64,000 nucleotides of DNA from Cristatella mucedo. Taxonomy: Eukaryota; Bryozoa; Phylactolaemata; Cristatellidae. A program made the position numbers and the translations under genes. Shown here in pieces: positions 47,093 to 56,608 of this stretch (position 1 is its first letter; each line of letters opens with the position of its first letter). The notes under the pieces were generated by a model, which was not told the DNA's origin, made no database searches, and saw only the letters and a program-made list of their open reading frames with translations. The stretch lies in assembly GCA_009760855.2 (NCBI GenBank), contig WPIO01000021.1, positions 4,950,001 to 5,014,000 of the forward strand, read 5' to 3'.

Positions 47093-47875
47093 ATGGATTA
47101 CCATCAGGTAAAACTTAACTTATCTGATCATCAACTAAAACTTAATACACAAATCTGAAAAACCAATTTCTATAAGACTAAAACATCAAGACTTATCTGG
47201 TAGTGTTTCTATTCTTGTAACAAAGACTCAACACGCAAAAATAGAAAAGTGTAAAGCAAAAGATATTGGATTGAAATTCAGTCCAAGTCTTAAGCGACTA
47301 AAAGCAAATAGAAAAGTCCGTTCTGGAATTGTTGACTTTATTAATAGGATATTTGGTGGAAGGGAATTTCATTTAAAACTTCCATCAGGTGTTCAATCAG
47401 AAAATATTCCTGGAGGAAATTTTAATAATACTAATAAATCTAGTTATGCTGGTCGACGAACAAAAATTAATCAAAGGATGGAAGAAGGTTATGAGGGGGT
47501 CAATGATCTTGATCTTGATAGGCGTGCATTTATTCATGACCATACTTATACTGAGACAAGTTCAATGCCAGAACCTAAACGAGCAGAGATACGAAATTTA
47601 TCTGATTTGGTTCGTGCAGAATCTGCTGCTCGTATTGCATTAGATCCTAGACAACCAGCTTATGCTCGTGTAGATGCAGGACTGCTGCAGCTGTTATGGC
47701 AGCTAAGCCTAAGTTAGGTTTAGGAATTGGTGGCATGTTGAATGAATCGTTTGCAATTGATTTTCTAAAAGATAAAGTATCAAATCCTGTAAGTCTAAAT
47801 AAGATACAGAATTATACTCGTGGTATTGTTGATAGAATATTAGATATAACTGGAAAAAGTTATAGACAAATTTAG
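47093..47875 (+). pseudogene. Minor virion protein with phospholipase A2-like motif, frameshifted
   Basis: Opens at the ATG at 47093 (MDYHQVKLNLSDHQLKLNTQ) with the repeated 'lysine-ladder' sequence seen at the start of small Polinton/adintovirus virion proteins. A frameshift near 47155 moves it to the frame of 47271-47717. That frame contains LKLPSGVQSENIPGGNFNN and DLDLDRRAFIHDHTYTET. The HD-x-x-Y motif after a Gly-rich loop and an N-x-x-D segment resembles the parvovirus-VP1-type phospholipase A2 domain that adintoviruses also carry. A further shift near 47680 leads to the C-terminus (KIQNYTRGIVDRILDITGKS) and TAG at 47873-47875. In such viruses the domain is thought to act on membranes during entry. 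I infer the role from the motif. Confidence 0.6.
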
Positions 47876-47945
47876 CTTAACTAATTTTAGTTTTTTTATT
47901 GTTTTTTCTGTTTTTATTTATTGTTTTTTTTTGTGTTTTTTATGT

Positions 47946-48433
47946 CTAACACTCACCTGGATCGAATTCACTTCGTTTAACAACATTATAAGCTTTAACT
48001 TGATCTAATTTCAATCTAATATTAAGTCTTTCTTCAGAATTGTAAGTATCTTTAGTTATATAACTTCTATCAAGAATACTTGTTACTGCAAAGTCATTTC
48101 CAAGTTTTTGAATTACATCAGCAATACTATTGAATTTTAGTTGTTTGTTCTTTTGATCAAAGAATATACCTGGTTTACTACCAAAATCAAATCTTACTCC
48201 AATAGTTGAACATTGAGATAAATCGTAACCCTGAATTCAAGTTTATTACTTGCTCTTTCTGCAATATTTTCTAGAGCAGGTTTCATATCTTCACTGATAT
48301 AGATCCATGCATTAAAGTATGGTTTAGAATCTTTAGAAAGTTTCTCTTCAATGTGGATACGAGCTGGTTTTCATTTTGGGATGACAACAGAAGAATTTTT
48401 AAACACAACAAATTTCTTGTTTTGGATTTCCAT
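47946..48433 (-). pseudogene. Unknown structural or accessory protein, broken
   Basis: ATG at 48433 after TATATAGAA. It encodes MEIQNKKFVVFKNSSVV, TGA at 48371-48373 (reads naturally as Trp), ARIHIEEKLSKDSKPYFNAW and ENIAERASNKLEF. A frameshift near 48230 leads to KLGNDFAVTSILDRSYITKD and finally TAG at 47946-47948. No family recognised. Mixed beta-rich character would fit a capsid-associated protein. Confidence 0.45.
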
Positions 48434-48457
48434 TTCTATATATGGAAAATAAAACGT
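48434..48457 (-). promoter_or_regulatory. TATATAGAA-ATG start motif
   Basis: On the minus strand CCATATATAGAA sits directly before the ATG at 48433. It lies in the 24-bp gap after the protease stop at 48458. Confidence 0.55.
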
Positions 48458-49192
48458 TTAAATTAAATTAATAATTGCATTGTCGTTCCAAAATCTGTTT
48501 CTTGCATTAGTTTTAAGAATATTAAGCATTTTTTCCACAATCTGTTTGATTGTATTCTTGTAGTTTAAAGGTCTGAAAACTTGGTATAACACCAAAGTAA
48601 TTTGTTACTTCTGGCATTGGCGGTGTACCAAATGAATCAAAGTAAAAACATTTTTTAACTTCTTTTTTAGTGCTACCCAATGATAGATTGCTAAACCTGA
48701 TTCTCCTTTATTGCAAATAAGACATTCATTTTCTAGTGGTTTTGTTAGTTAATTTCTTGCAAATACACCCTTAAAGTTTTTTATATCTAATTCCTTTACA
48801 CAATTATTTATTTCTGTATCTGTTAGTGGGGCTGATTTTACTTTTTCTTTTAGTTTGTCTATAGTCTTTTTCAACTCTGCAATTATTTGTTGTTTGTTTG
48901 CTGCACCAGTTCTCATTCTTCTACCATGTGATAAAACTCCTTCACTTGTTGATCCTGTTCCTAATCTTCTACCATGTGACAAAACACCAGTTCCTAACTT
49001 TCTTCCATGTGATAATACACCTTCACCAGTTGATGATTCTCCTCTTAGTCTTACAAACTGTGATTTCTTTCTATCACAAATAGTACAAACTCCTTTTACC
49101 ATTCCTCTTAATCCTGTTTTACTATTTACTTCAACATACTCTTCATGTATTGTATCAGTTGGTTTCTTACACTTCTAGCAGTAAATTTCCAT
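48458..49192 (-). pseudogene. DUF5679 zinc ribbon fused to adenain-like cysteine protease, broken
   Basis: ATG at 49192. Residues 1-45 form a two-knuckle zinc ribbon: MEIYC, then an in-frame TAG, KCKKPTDTIHEEYVEV, then GMVKGVCTICDRKKSQF. This matches the DUF5679 ribbon typical of Mavericks and adintoviruses. Next is a linker with three tandem LSHGR[KR] repeats and a helical segment. The protease follows: EINNCVKELDIKNFKGVFAR, TAA at 48749, NECLICNKGES, YHWVALKK, then after a frameshift near 48665 CFYFDSFGTPPMPEVTNYFG and QTDCG near 48535. His in HWV, Asp in FDSFG and Cys in DCG correspond to the catalytic residues of adenovirus-type maturation proteases, which cleave capsid precursors. The fusion is inferred from one continuous frame up to the TAA. 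Confidence 0.8.
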
Positions 49193-49225
49193 ATCTATAA
49201 ATATAAAGAACTTTTTTAATATAGA
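49193..49225. promoter_or_regulatory. Divergent promoter between protease and ATPase genes
   Basis: 33 bp: on the minus side TATTTATAGAT-ATG, on the plus side TTTAATATAGA-ATG. Same layout as at 47061-47092. Confidence 0.6.
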
Positions 49226-49895
49226 ATGTCATTAAGAGTTAGAGCTTTTAATTTTGGACAGGATGTTGATACTGGTCATAAAGAACCTTTACCTAATGTA
49301 CCTATTAGAACATTATTACTTGGACCAAGTGGTTCAGGTAAATCTCAGTTAGTAATGAACTAGATATTTTATGGTATGTTAAATTATGATACTTGTACAA
49401 TCATTGCTTCAAGTTTAGATCAAAATTTATATTGTGGTCTTATGTCAATGACTAAAGATAATCATTCTTACGTTTGAGTAAATGGTATTGATGAAATGCC
49501 AGAAGTTAATTCTTATAAGAATTGTAAGAATGTCGTTGTATTGGATGATCTTATGGCAGAAGATCAATCAACATTTTTAGACTATTTTTCTAGAGAAAGA
49601 CAAAGAATTGAACATATTTTATCTTGCTCAAGGATTTATTATTATTCCTAGATGAGAAATAAGAAACGATATAAATATGGTCATAATCTTTAAACAAAAT
49701 AATACTGATATTGAATACATTCATGATGCATATGTTGGTGATATAGATAAAAAACAGTTTAAAGATTGGGTTAATTCTTGTACAAGAAATCATTTTGGAT
49801 ATTGTGCTATTGATTTAACTAAAACTGAATCAGAAGGAAGATTTTGGTCTATTAATAAAACAGGGAAACAATTAATAACTATTTTTAATACCTAA
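49226..49895 (+). pseudogene. A32-like genome-packaging ATPase, broken
   Basis: Starts MSLRVRAFNFGQDVDTGHKE. Walker A is LLLGPSGSGKSQL (residues about 33-45) and Walker B is NVVVLDDLMAEDQ. The downstream FSRERQRIEH, LAQGFIIIP and NDINMVIIFKQ blocks follow the sensor region order of poxvirus-A32/FtsK-type packaging ATPases of Polintons, which pump DNA into capsids. Interruptions are TAG at 49370, TGA at 49475-49477, a one-base frameshift near 49620 and TGA at 49653-49655. The C-terminus (DFVNSC-type DWVNSCTRNHFGYCAIDLT) ends in TAA at 49893-49895. Length (about 220 residues) is normal for the family. Confidence 0.88.
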
Positions 49896-49906
49896 TACAT
49901 ATAGGA

Positions 49907-50217
49907 ATGATTACTGGTAAAATTTACGCAAGTAAAAATAAGCCATATAAAGGAAGTGTTCAAGAAGCAACTGATTTACAAAAAAACTTATAAACTTAGA
50001 AGAGTTATGTGTTGCTTCTATACTTGATAACAGTCAAGAAATACAAAGAATTGAATCAAAAATGATTGCAAGAGATATAATAGAACATGAATTAAATGAA
50101 CATGCTATAGAGAAATGAACTGATAATTCAGGAGAAATTGTTATTGATAAACTAAAAAGAATTAGACCTAATCTTGCTATAGAAATGAAGAATAGTGAAG
50201 AAATACAATGGACAAAG
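49907..50217 (+). pseudogene. Unknown late protein, 5' part (split by LINE)
   Basis: The ATG at 49907 follows ATACATATAGGA. It encodes MITGKIYASKNKPYKGSVQE; a frameshift near 49985 continues INLEELCVASILDNSQEIQR, then HELNEHAIEK, TGA at 50116-50118 and DNSGEIVIDKLKRIRPNLAI. The LINE follows at 50218. The same protein resumes at 51410 with no codons missing. Helical and charged, no family recognised. Confidence 0.55.
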
Positions 50218-51409
50218 ATAATCCGAGGTACCTCTGAAATATGGGCTCCGTGCTAGGTCCGGTTATTTTCACGGTTTATACTCTCCCTCTTGCTGATGTG
50301 ATTGCCAAGGACAATCTAGGCTTTCACTTCTATGCGGATGACACTCAGTTGTACCTTTGCTTTGATCCCAACCAGCCTTCAAGCACCTCAAATTCTCTCA
50401 ACTCACTTGCTGCATGTATTGATGACATTCGCGCATGGATGGCAGCAAATTTTCTAAAACTAAACGATGACAAAACTAACTTACTAGTCATAGGCAAACG
50501 AAGTGCGATTGAGAAATTGTAAAAGCTAATGCTCAAAATCGGCTCTGCCAGCACATCTGCTGAATCTGCACGAAATCTAGGTGTCATGTTTCAACGTGAC
50601 CTTTTGTTACACGACCGCATTAGTTCCACAGTCAAGTCTGTTGACTTTCGGCTACATAACACTGCTAAAATTCGGGCTTGTTTAGACAGGGATACTACAT
50701 CTAAATTGGTCCATGCATTTGTGACATCCCGTCTTGACTTCTGTAACTCGCTGCTTACTGGCCTACCGGCATGTGCAATCAGGCGGTTACAGATGGTGCA
50801 AAACTCAGCAGCAAGGCTTGTCTGTCGTGAACGTCGCAGTTGCCACATCACACCACTTCTCGCCGACCTGCATTGGCTCACAGTCAAGCAACGGATCGAC
50901 TTCAAGGTCTTGTCACTCAATTTTAGGCCACTTCACTCTTTGGCTCCAGCCTATCTCTCAGATCTACTCCCCCACCACGCCAAGCATCGTACCACCCGCT
51001 TTTCGGAATCCAACAATTTACCAATACCTCGTACAAAGCTGAAATCCTTTGAAGACTGTGCATTTAGTTCGTATGCTCCCAAAGCCTGGAACTCCCTCCC
51101 GACTTGCGTCAGAACATCCCCTGACTTGACCACATTTAAAAAGAACTTAAAAACACACTTATTTAGGACAGCATTTAGTGGGTCCCTGTGATTCGTCCTT
51201 CATGTGCTGACACTGTGCATGCTGCCACTAACCACACTTGCATGCTGACCCTGTGCATGTCACCCCTAACCATGTTATTCATGTTGTTTATCAAGCATGA
51301 TATTACTCATGATTCAATCGCGTTTCCCTTTGCAGCAAATGTGAATCGCCTAGAAAGAGATTGAGTTCTCTGAAGGTGCTTTATCAAGTGCATTATTATT
51401 ATTATTATA
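50218..51409 (+). mobile_element. CR1/L2-like LINE, 5'-truncated, inserted in a viral gene
   Basis: Encodes the end of a non-LTR reverse transcriptase: MGSVLGPVIFTVYTLPLADV, then FHFYADDTQLYLCFD (the catalytic YADD), FLKLNDDKTNLLVIGKRSAI. A stop at about 50521 interrupts it, then IRACLDRDTTSKLVHAFVTS and PKAWNSLPTCVRTSPDLTTF follow to TGA at 51189. The 3' end carries CCTAGAAAGAGATTGAGTTCTCTGAAGGTGCT and an ATTATTATT tail, the same 3' end as SINE family B. Related copies are at 8205, 8743, 34080, 55251 and 58371. The host-like base composition contrasts with the AT-rich element around it. Confidence 0.9.
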
Positions 51410-52250
51410 AAAGGCTTTGGGTTTTGATGTGTTTGAATACGGAGACAAACTAAAAAGTTTGATGGAAAGTGTGAATTCAGAATATAAAGATCAACTGAAA
51501 ATGTACTATAATATAAAGAAGAAATAAAAAAGTTTTAGATCAAGCACAAAAGACTTTAGAAGAAAAATCAACACCAGATATTTCAAGAGCTTTTAAAAGA
51601 TCAATTGACGCATTTAAAAAGGAGATCCTCAAAAAGCACTGACTTTAATTAACGGAGCAATGACAAATCCACCTAATGGTGTAACAGTGGAATACCTTAA
51701 AGAAACTCGAAAATTGGTTTCTGACATTCTTAACGTTTATCCTTCAACTGGTACACCAAAAAGAAATAAAGCAAGAATACAGGAATTAAAAGAAGACGAA
51801 CCACTTGTTATTGCTACTCCTCCTTAAGCAGTGAATGATAAAGATATTCTTCTTGAACTTGTTACTAAAAGTGAAGTATCTGATAAGATAAGAAAGAGTA
51901 TACAAAATCTTAATGGAAAAAGAAAGCACGATTTGATGGAACTCTTTTCAATATTTTTACAGAATTATATTCAAAGAAAAAAAACACAAACAGAAGAAAT
52001 AATTGTTGAGTATCTTAAACCAAAGTTTAAACTAGAAGAGAAAGTTGGTCAAGGAATAGAAGTAATTCCTTTACTTGTAAGTAGTGATAGAGAAGTATTT
52101 GATAAGATAGATCTATGGTTGCGTGAACTTGCTGCTGGAAATAAGGGAGTAGTAAATTCAATCAGTGCTGTTATCGATTCTCTTGCTAAATCTAGAAAAG
52201 TTCCAAAGAGTTATGTTGCAATGATAAGTAAACTTTTGCATGATATATAG
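51410..52250 (+). pseudogene. Unknown late protein, 3' part
   Basis: Resumes KALGFDVFEYGDKLKSLMES in the frame expected from the part before the LINE. Frameshifts near 51525 and 51620 follow, then TNPPNGVTVEYLKETRKLVS, TAA at 51825-51827, and in the same frame ILLELVTKSEVSDKIRKSIQ through KSYVAMISKLLHDI to TAG at 52248-52250. There is no ATG at 51831, so the segment after the TAA is more likely the C-terminal end of the same protein than a new gene. Together it would be about 560-600 residues. Function unknown. Confidence 0.5.
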
Positions 52251-52251
52251 A

Positions 52252-52866
52252 ATGGGTGAACTTTTGAAAGTTGTACAAGATTTGTTTAAAAGTTTTGAAG
52301 GTTTTAGGAAAGATGTTCAGGCAGGTAAAGATGGGTATATATTTAATATAAGTGGAACTACTAATCCAATAAAGTACATATAGATGATCCTATTAAGCTT
52401 AGAAAAAAAGTTCAAGATATGTTTTAAGAAGTTTACTGGTACTAATTCTATAAAAAAAAATATCACTACTTCGAATAATACTTTTTTATAGAGTACCAGA
52501 TGGATCAGAACAAACAATAACAATTAAACCTGGAATTTATACTGCTATTACAGATGATATGAACATTGGTTTTGCTGATATAATTACCAATTCAATTACA
52601 CAATCTGGAGCAACAACTGATAAGTTTGTTTTAGGTGTTGACACTGCTACTGCTAATTCTTGGCTTACTATGCCTGTTGGTTGGACGTTTCTTGCTAGTA
52701 AATCTAGTATTTCTAGTATTCTTGGTTTTACTAGTTCTGCTTATACAACAGATCCAAACTTTTCAACAATGTATCCTAACATTACTCGCTGGTGGTAATT
52801 ATGGTCCTCCTAACAGAAATCTTACTGCAGGTCTTGTTAATAATGTAGGTGCATGGATTCAGTTCA
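52252..52866 (+). pseudogene. Probable penton/minor capsid protein, broken
   Basis: The ATG at 52252 follows GATATATAGA and overlaps the previous stop region. It encodes MGELLKVVQDLFKSFEGFRK. After frameshifts near 52375 and 52425 comes VPDGSEQTITIKPGIYTAIT, then SSISSILGFTSSAYTTDPNF. A one-base insertion near 52788 precedes GGNYGPPNRNLTAGLVNN. A strand-turn 'I-T-I-x-x-G-x-Y' motif followed by an 'ILGF' box is typical of Polinton penton (single jelly-roll) proteins. The usual C-terminal block of pentons is not seen. It may instead be the N-terminal jelly roll of the capsid gene that follows. Confidence 0.5.
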
Positions 52867-54138
52867 ATGAGAGTTAGACTTGGTACTGAAGAAATAGAAA
52901 GTGTTACACTTCAACAAGGACCTGGAACTGTTTCAGCACTTATGGGTTTACTTTGTTATCCAAATGATTCCAATAGAACAGAAGGACCTACAACTGGATG
53001 GAAAAAATGTTAAGCTAGTTCAATGGATGATATGTCTTTCAATATTTCTGCTAATACTGTTAATCCTCTTAGTTATCCGTTTACTAGTCGTGCTGCTGCA
53101 TCTGCAAGTGCTTCAAACGTTGGATTTCTTTATAGAAGAGGTCTAATAAATGTTCTTGCAGATACTACACGTACATTCAGTATATCACTACGACTATCAC
53201 AATTGTGTGGTTTTTGTGCTGATATGAATACAATTCTTTATAATATTCCATTTACCCTTGAATTGACTCGAGTTGGTGGAAATGATTTTGATGCAATTAT
53301 GACATGTGTATCAGGTGATGCTAATGCAATTGTAAGTAGAGGTGTTGCTAATGCCGCTGGAAATGGTACTTTGAATGCATTCAGAATTATGATGTCAAAA
53401 ATGCGATCGATTGTTCCATGTGTTACACCTATGGAAAATATTCAAAAATCTCTTGCTGATATTTCAAGTGAGAGATCAAGGAAACAAAGACTTAACTACA
53501 GAGTTAGGCGTTATGAGAATACGACTAACTAATTTCAATCAAGGTACAAAATATACTCGAACTCTATCAGTACAAAATAATATTGATGAAGTAAGATGTC
53601 TAGTTGTAGCTGCACAAAACTATGGCAAATGTGGAAATTATACTAGCAATCCTTGTACATATAATCATTGTGATATTAAAAGTGTAAATTTACTTGCTAA
53701 TGGATCTAAAAATATCCAACTGTTCCAAGAAGTAGTTATCCAAAAGATGGAAAGTGTTCAACAGCTTATCTAGGTTTCACTACATTCAGAAAGCAATACC
53801 TTGGATTGAATGAAGTGACTGAACCTGTTGGTGTTACGTTTCCAGAGTGGTTATCTCTTTATCCTATTCATGTAATTGATCTACAATACAATGATGAACC
53901 ACTTGGAGTAACATCTAAACTTGATGTTACTGTTGAACTTAATAGTTTTATTTCTACAGCTGCTGATGCTGGTAGCGTTGCTGCTGGTGGAACTGGTTCT
54001 GCTGCTATTCCTTTAACAAAAATAATTATTCACTATCTTACTATCTGTGAGAATACTGCTGAACTAACGTCAAATGGTAATGGATCTAACTTTACTTGTA
54101 ATAAAGGAACATTTGTTAATGATGGAACAAAATTTTAA
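52867..54138 (+). pseudogene. Major capsid protein (double jelly-roll), frameshifted
   Basis: In one frame from 52867: SALMGLLCYPNDSNRTEGPT, TAA at about 53011, then FSISLRLSQLCGFCADMNTI and LYNIPFTLELTRVGGNDFDA. These correspond to the conserved central strand block (LSxLFxFxxDxxxxxYxxxxxLxLxR) of Polinton/adintovirus capsid proteins. A frameshift near 53530 continues NNIDEVRCLVVAAQNYGKCG; another near 53725 leads to the C-terminal LYPIHVIDLQYNDEPLGVTS block and KIIIHYLTICENTAEL, ending in TAA at 54136-54138. The final 'hydrophobic-VIDL...TVEL' block is the last strand set of the second jelly roll. The N-terminus is unclear (see preceding feature). Confidence 0.8.
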
Positions 54139-54160
54139 GTGAATTTATAAACAGAATATA

Positions 54161-54842
54161 ATGCACACAAAAAATTTTATTCAAGGATCTAATGAGTGGG
54201 GAAAAAATGTCATTGAATATTGGTGGATCTGAATTTTATTCTGTTTTAGGAAGTTATATGATGTTTGGAACACAATTAGATTGTAATATTAAATTAATTG
54301 CTAATAGAAAACTAAAAAAATATATTGCTAATAACTCACCTATGAGATTTTCTCAAATGTTGTTGGGTAAGCTATTTGAACCTGTTGCTGCTAAATTTCT
54401 AGAAATGAAACTTGATAGAAATATTGATAATTCAAATGATTGTTTTACTAGTGATGGAGTCTATAGATACTCTCGTGATGGAATAATTGATGGTGATACA
54501 CTAGTAGAAATAAAATGTTTATGGAGTAGAAACATAGTTGAAGAATTTATTCCAAAACAATACTTAGCGCAGTGTTCACTTGGATTACATGTATTAAATT
54601 TGAATAGATGTTTTTCCTCCGAGTTTGAGATTTGTGTTCCTGGATTGAATTGTAATGATATACCTTTAGACTACATAGCAGCAGGAAATGTTAGAATACC
54701 TACTAATTTTGATTTTGATATGCCAATTAGAACTGATTTACTTATGTTGCTTCTTAGAGAAAAAAGTTTTTTTAATTTTGAGTTTGATATTATAAGCGAA
54801 TATGGCAGATTTAACAATAAAAAAGTAATGGTTATGATATAA
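54161..54842 (+). pseudogene. YqaJ/lambda-exonuclease-type PD-(D/E)XK nuclease, near-intact
   Basis: The ATG at 54161 (MHTKNFIQGSNEWGKNVIEY) gives the QGS-x-EW entry motif of YqaJ-type recombinase nucleases. A small frameshift near 54215 joins the long frame to 54842. That frame has GKLFEPVAAKFLEMK (the G-x-x-x-EP helix), then SRDGIIDGDTLVEIKC with the catalytic D...E-x-K triad, and IPKQYLAQCSLGLHVL (the Q-x-x-x-Q helix). The order matches the YqaJ/lambda exo fold, which resects dsDNA ends for recombination. Apart from the one shift it is open, making it among the best-preserved genes here. Such nucleases are common in phages and large DNA viruses but not part of the standard Polinton set. 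Confidence 0.75.
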
Positions 54843-54872
54843 AATATTATATAAAAAAATTAAGGAATACAA

Positions 54873-54986
54873 GTGGTAGAAGAAAAATATCATGGAAGAT
54901 TTGCAAGAATAGTATCAATTGTTAGAGAAGTATTAGATAGATCTAAAATTTTAATTAATAAATATATAGATGAGTGTAAAGATTAA
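54873..54986 (+). CDS. Short open frame between nuclease and fibre genes
   Basis: Encodes VEEKYHGRFARIVSIVREVL, then a basic helix, ending in TAA at 54984-54986 and overlapping the fibre gene start. No ATG, so it is perhaps a detached piece of the nuclease C-terminus. Low certainty. Confidence 0.25.
   Translation: MVEEKYHGRFARIVSIVREVLDRSKILINKYIDECKD
54961..54969 (+). promoter_or_regulatory. AATATATAG start motif
   Basis: AATATATAG directly abuts the ATG at 54970, identical to the motif before 40026. Confidence 0.6.
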
Positions 54987-56139
54987 CACTGACGATTACG
55001 TATAAAAAATCAATGGATATATCCTATCTGATCTTAATGCAAATGGAAATTAAATTATAAATTTATCTGATCCTGTAAATTAGAGTGATGCTGTAACAAG
55101 ATCCTATGCTGATAAAAACTGTATAGTTATATCATCAGGATCACTTAATCTTGCTGGTAATTCTATTACAAATCTTGGGGCAGGTGTTAATCCTGCTGAT
55201 GGAGTTAATCTTAGTCAGTTAAATAATTATGTTAAAAAATCAGGTGATACAATAATAATAATAATAAGAATAAGAATAATAATGTACTTGATAAAGTGCC
55301 CTCAGAGAACTTAATCTCTTTCTAGGCGCTTTACATTTGCTGCAAAGGGAAGTGCAATTAAATGGTAAGTAAAATCATGCTTAAAAAACAAACAAAATGA
55401 ATAACATGGTTAGGGGTGACATGCACAGGGTCAGCATGCAAATGTGGTTAGTGGCAGCATGCACAGTATCAGCACGCATAAGCACGTGAAGGACGAACCA
55501 CAGGGACCCACTATATGCTGTCCTAAATAGGTGTGTTTTTAAGTTCACAATGACAAGTGATTTAAACATAGCCAGTTATGCTATAAAATCTACTTATTGG
55601 AATTCAGGTAATGGAAATCCAGTAGTATTCAATGATGACTTTTGTGTTACTTATGGAGAAATGAAAAGAGATGTTTTACTAAAAGCTTATCCTTCAACAA
55701 CAAATATAAATATGGGTGAAAATTCAATAACTAATGTTGCTGATCCTGTTAATCCTTGTGATGTTGCAACAAAAAATTATGTAGATAAAATAGTTAAAAA
55801 ATAACAGAAGTAGTAACAATCTCAATGAATCTTAAAGCATTGACTTCAATTATTAACGTATCAATTTCTTATTCATGGACTAATAAAACAGCTCTACCAA
55901 GAATGTTATTAAGTGTTACGGTTGTTGGTGCATCAAATTGTGTATTACTTAGACCTAGTAGTGATCCAGCTGTTGTATCTGGTGAAATAAGAGCTATTAA
56001 TACTTCTCCGAGTGGAGGAGTAGATTTGAAGTATAAAGCATATTTTAGTCAACTACCAACTGATTATTACTTCATTGACAATCTTGGAAATTTAAAGGTA
56101 AGCCTCTTGGTTAGTTATGTGGTCTCCTGAAAAGTATAG
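54970..56139 (+). pseudogene. Second tail-fibre-like gene, split by a LINE and broken
   Basis: Starts MSVKINTDDYV after AATATATAG. The fibre module recurs three or four times: SDAVTRSYADKN, LAGNSITNLGAGVNPADGVN, and after the LINE MGENSITNVADPVNPCDVAT followed by KNYVDK. Interruptions are TAA near 55003 and 55051, TAG near 55081, and a frameshift near 55806. The C-terminal domain (TSIINVSISYSWTNKTALPR; YKAYFSQLPTDYYFIDNLGN) is unlike the other fibre gene. The frame meets TGA at 56128-56130 and then TAG at 56137-56139; either could be the end. Related in module to 43683-45413 but on the opposite strand. Confidence 0.65.
55251..55546 (-). mobile_element. LINE 3' fragment inserted in the fibre gene
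   Basis: Reverse orientation. Its tail (AATAATAATAATAAG) comes first, then the complement of the CGCCTAGAAAGAGATTAAGTTCTCTGAGGGC end, GTGCATGTCACCCCTAACC and the ORF end. It is flanked by ACAAT on both sides (55249-55253, 55547-55551), a short target duplication. The fibre frame resumes exactly after it. Confidence 0.88.
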
Positions 56140-56556
56140 ATGAACTATTAACATTATTAACTCTTTTAACCTAGTTGCTTTCCGTTTACCTTTAACTAAT
56201 GGGAATAGTTTTGAAATAGCACAAATAGTTTCATAATCTAAACAATGGTGAATGCATGAAGTAGATGAACATCCTTTTTTTAAGTGCTTCTTGACTAAAG
56301 AATATAACTTTGTTGGTTTCTTTTTTCTGTATTTATTAAAATTTATTATACAATATCAACAAATAATAGTTTAATCGTCATGCATAAGACTAGAATCAAA
56401 TTCAGTTTCATTCATATCAATATTACATAAATCTCAACGAATTTCATATTTTTGTTTTGGTCTTTTTATTTTAGGTAGTTTACAATAAGGATGACCTGAT
56501 TCTAAATATTCAATTTTATCAAATGTATTTAAACATATGTCGCAACATATTTCCAT
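56092..56556 (-). pseudogene. Cysteine-rich zinc-binding protein, unknown
   Basis: ATG at 56556 after TTCTATAGAGA. The N-terminus MEICCDICLNTFDKIEYLES continues GHPYCKLPKIKRPK, a RING/C2H2-like C-x2-C...H...C pattern. One frame continues through TGA at 56434-56436, TAA at 56371-56373 and TGA at 56356-56358 (the last inside a C-x-x-C pair). It then encodes KKHLKKGCSSTSCIHHCLDY and ISKLFPLVKGKRKATRLKEL, to TAA at 56092-56094. Keeping one frame through three stops, with sensible Cys spacing after each, argues it was one protein of about 154 residues. Its 3' end overlaps the convergent fibre gene. Confidence 0.5.
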
Positions 56557-56608
56557 TCTCTATAGAATTTCATTTTAAACTCTAAAAGAAAGAAAAAAAT
56601 AAGGTAAA

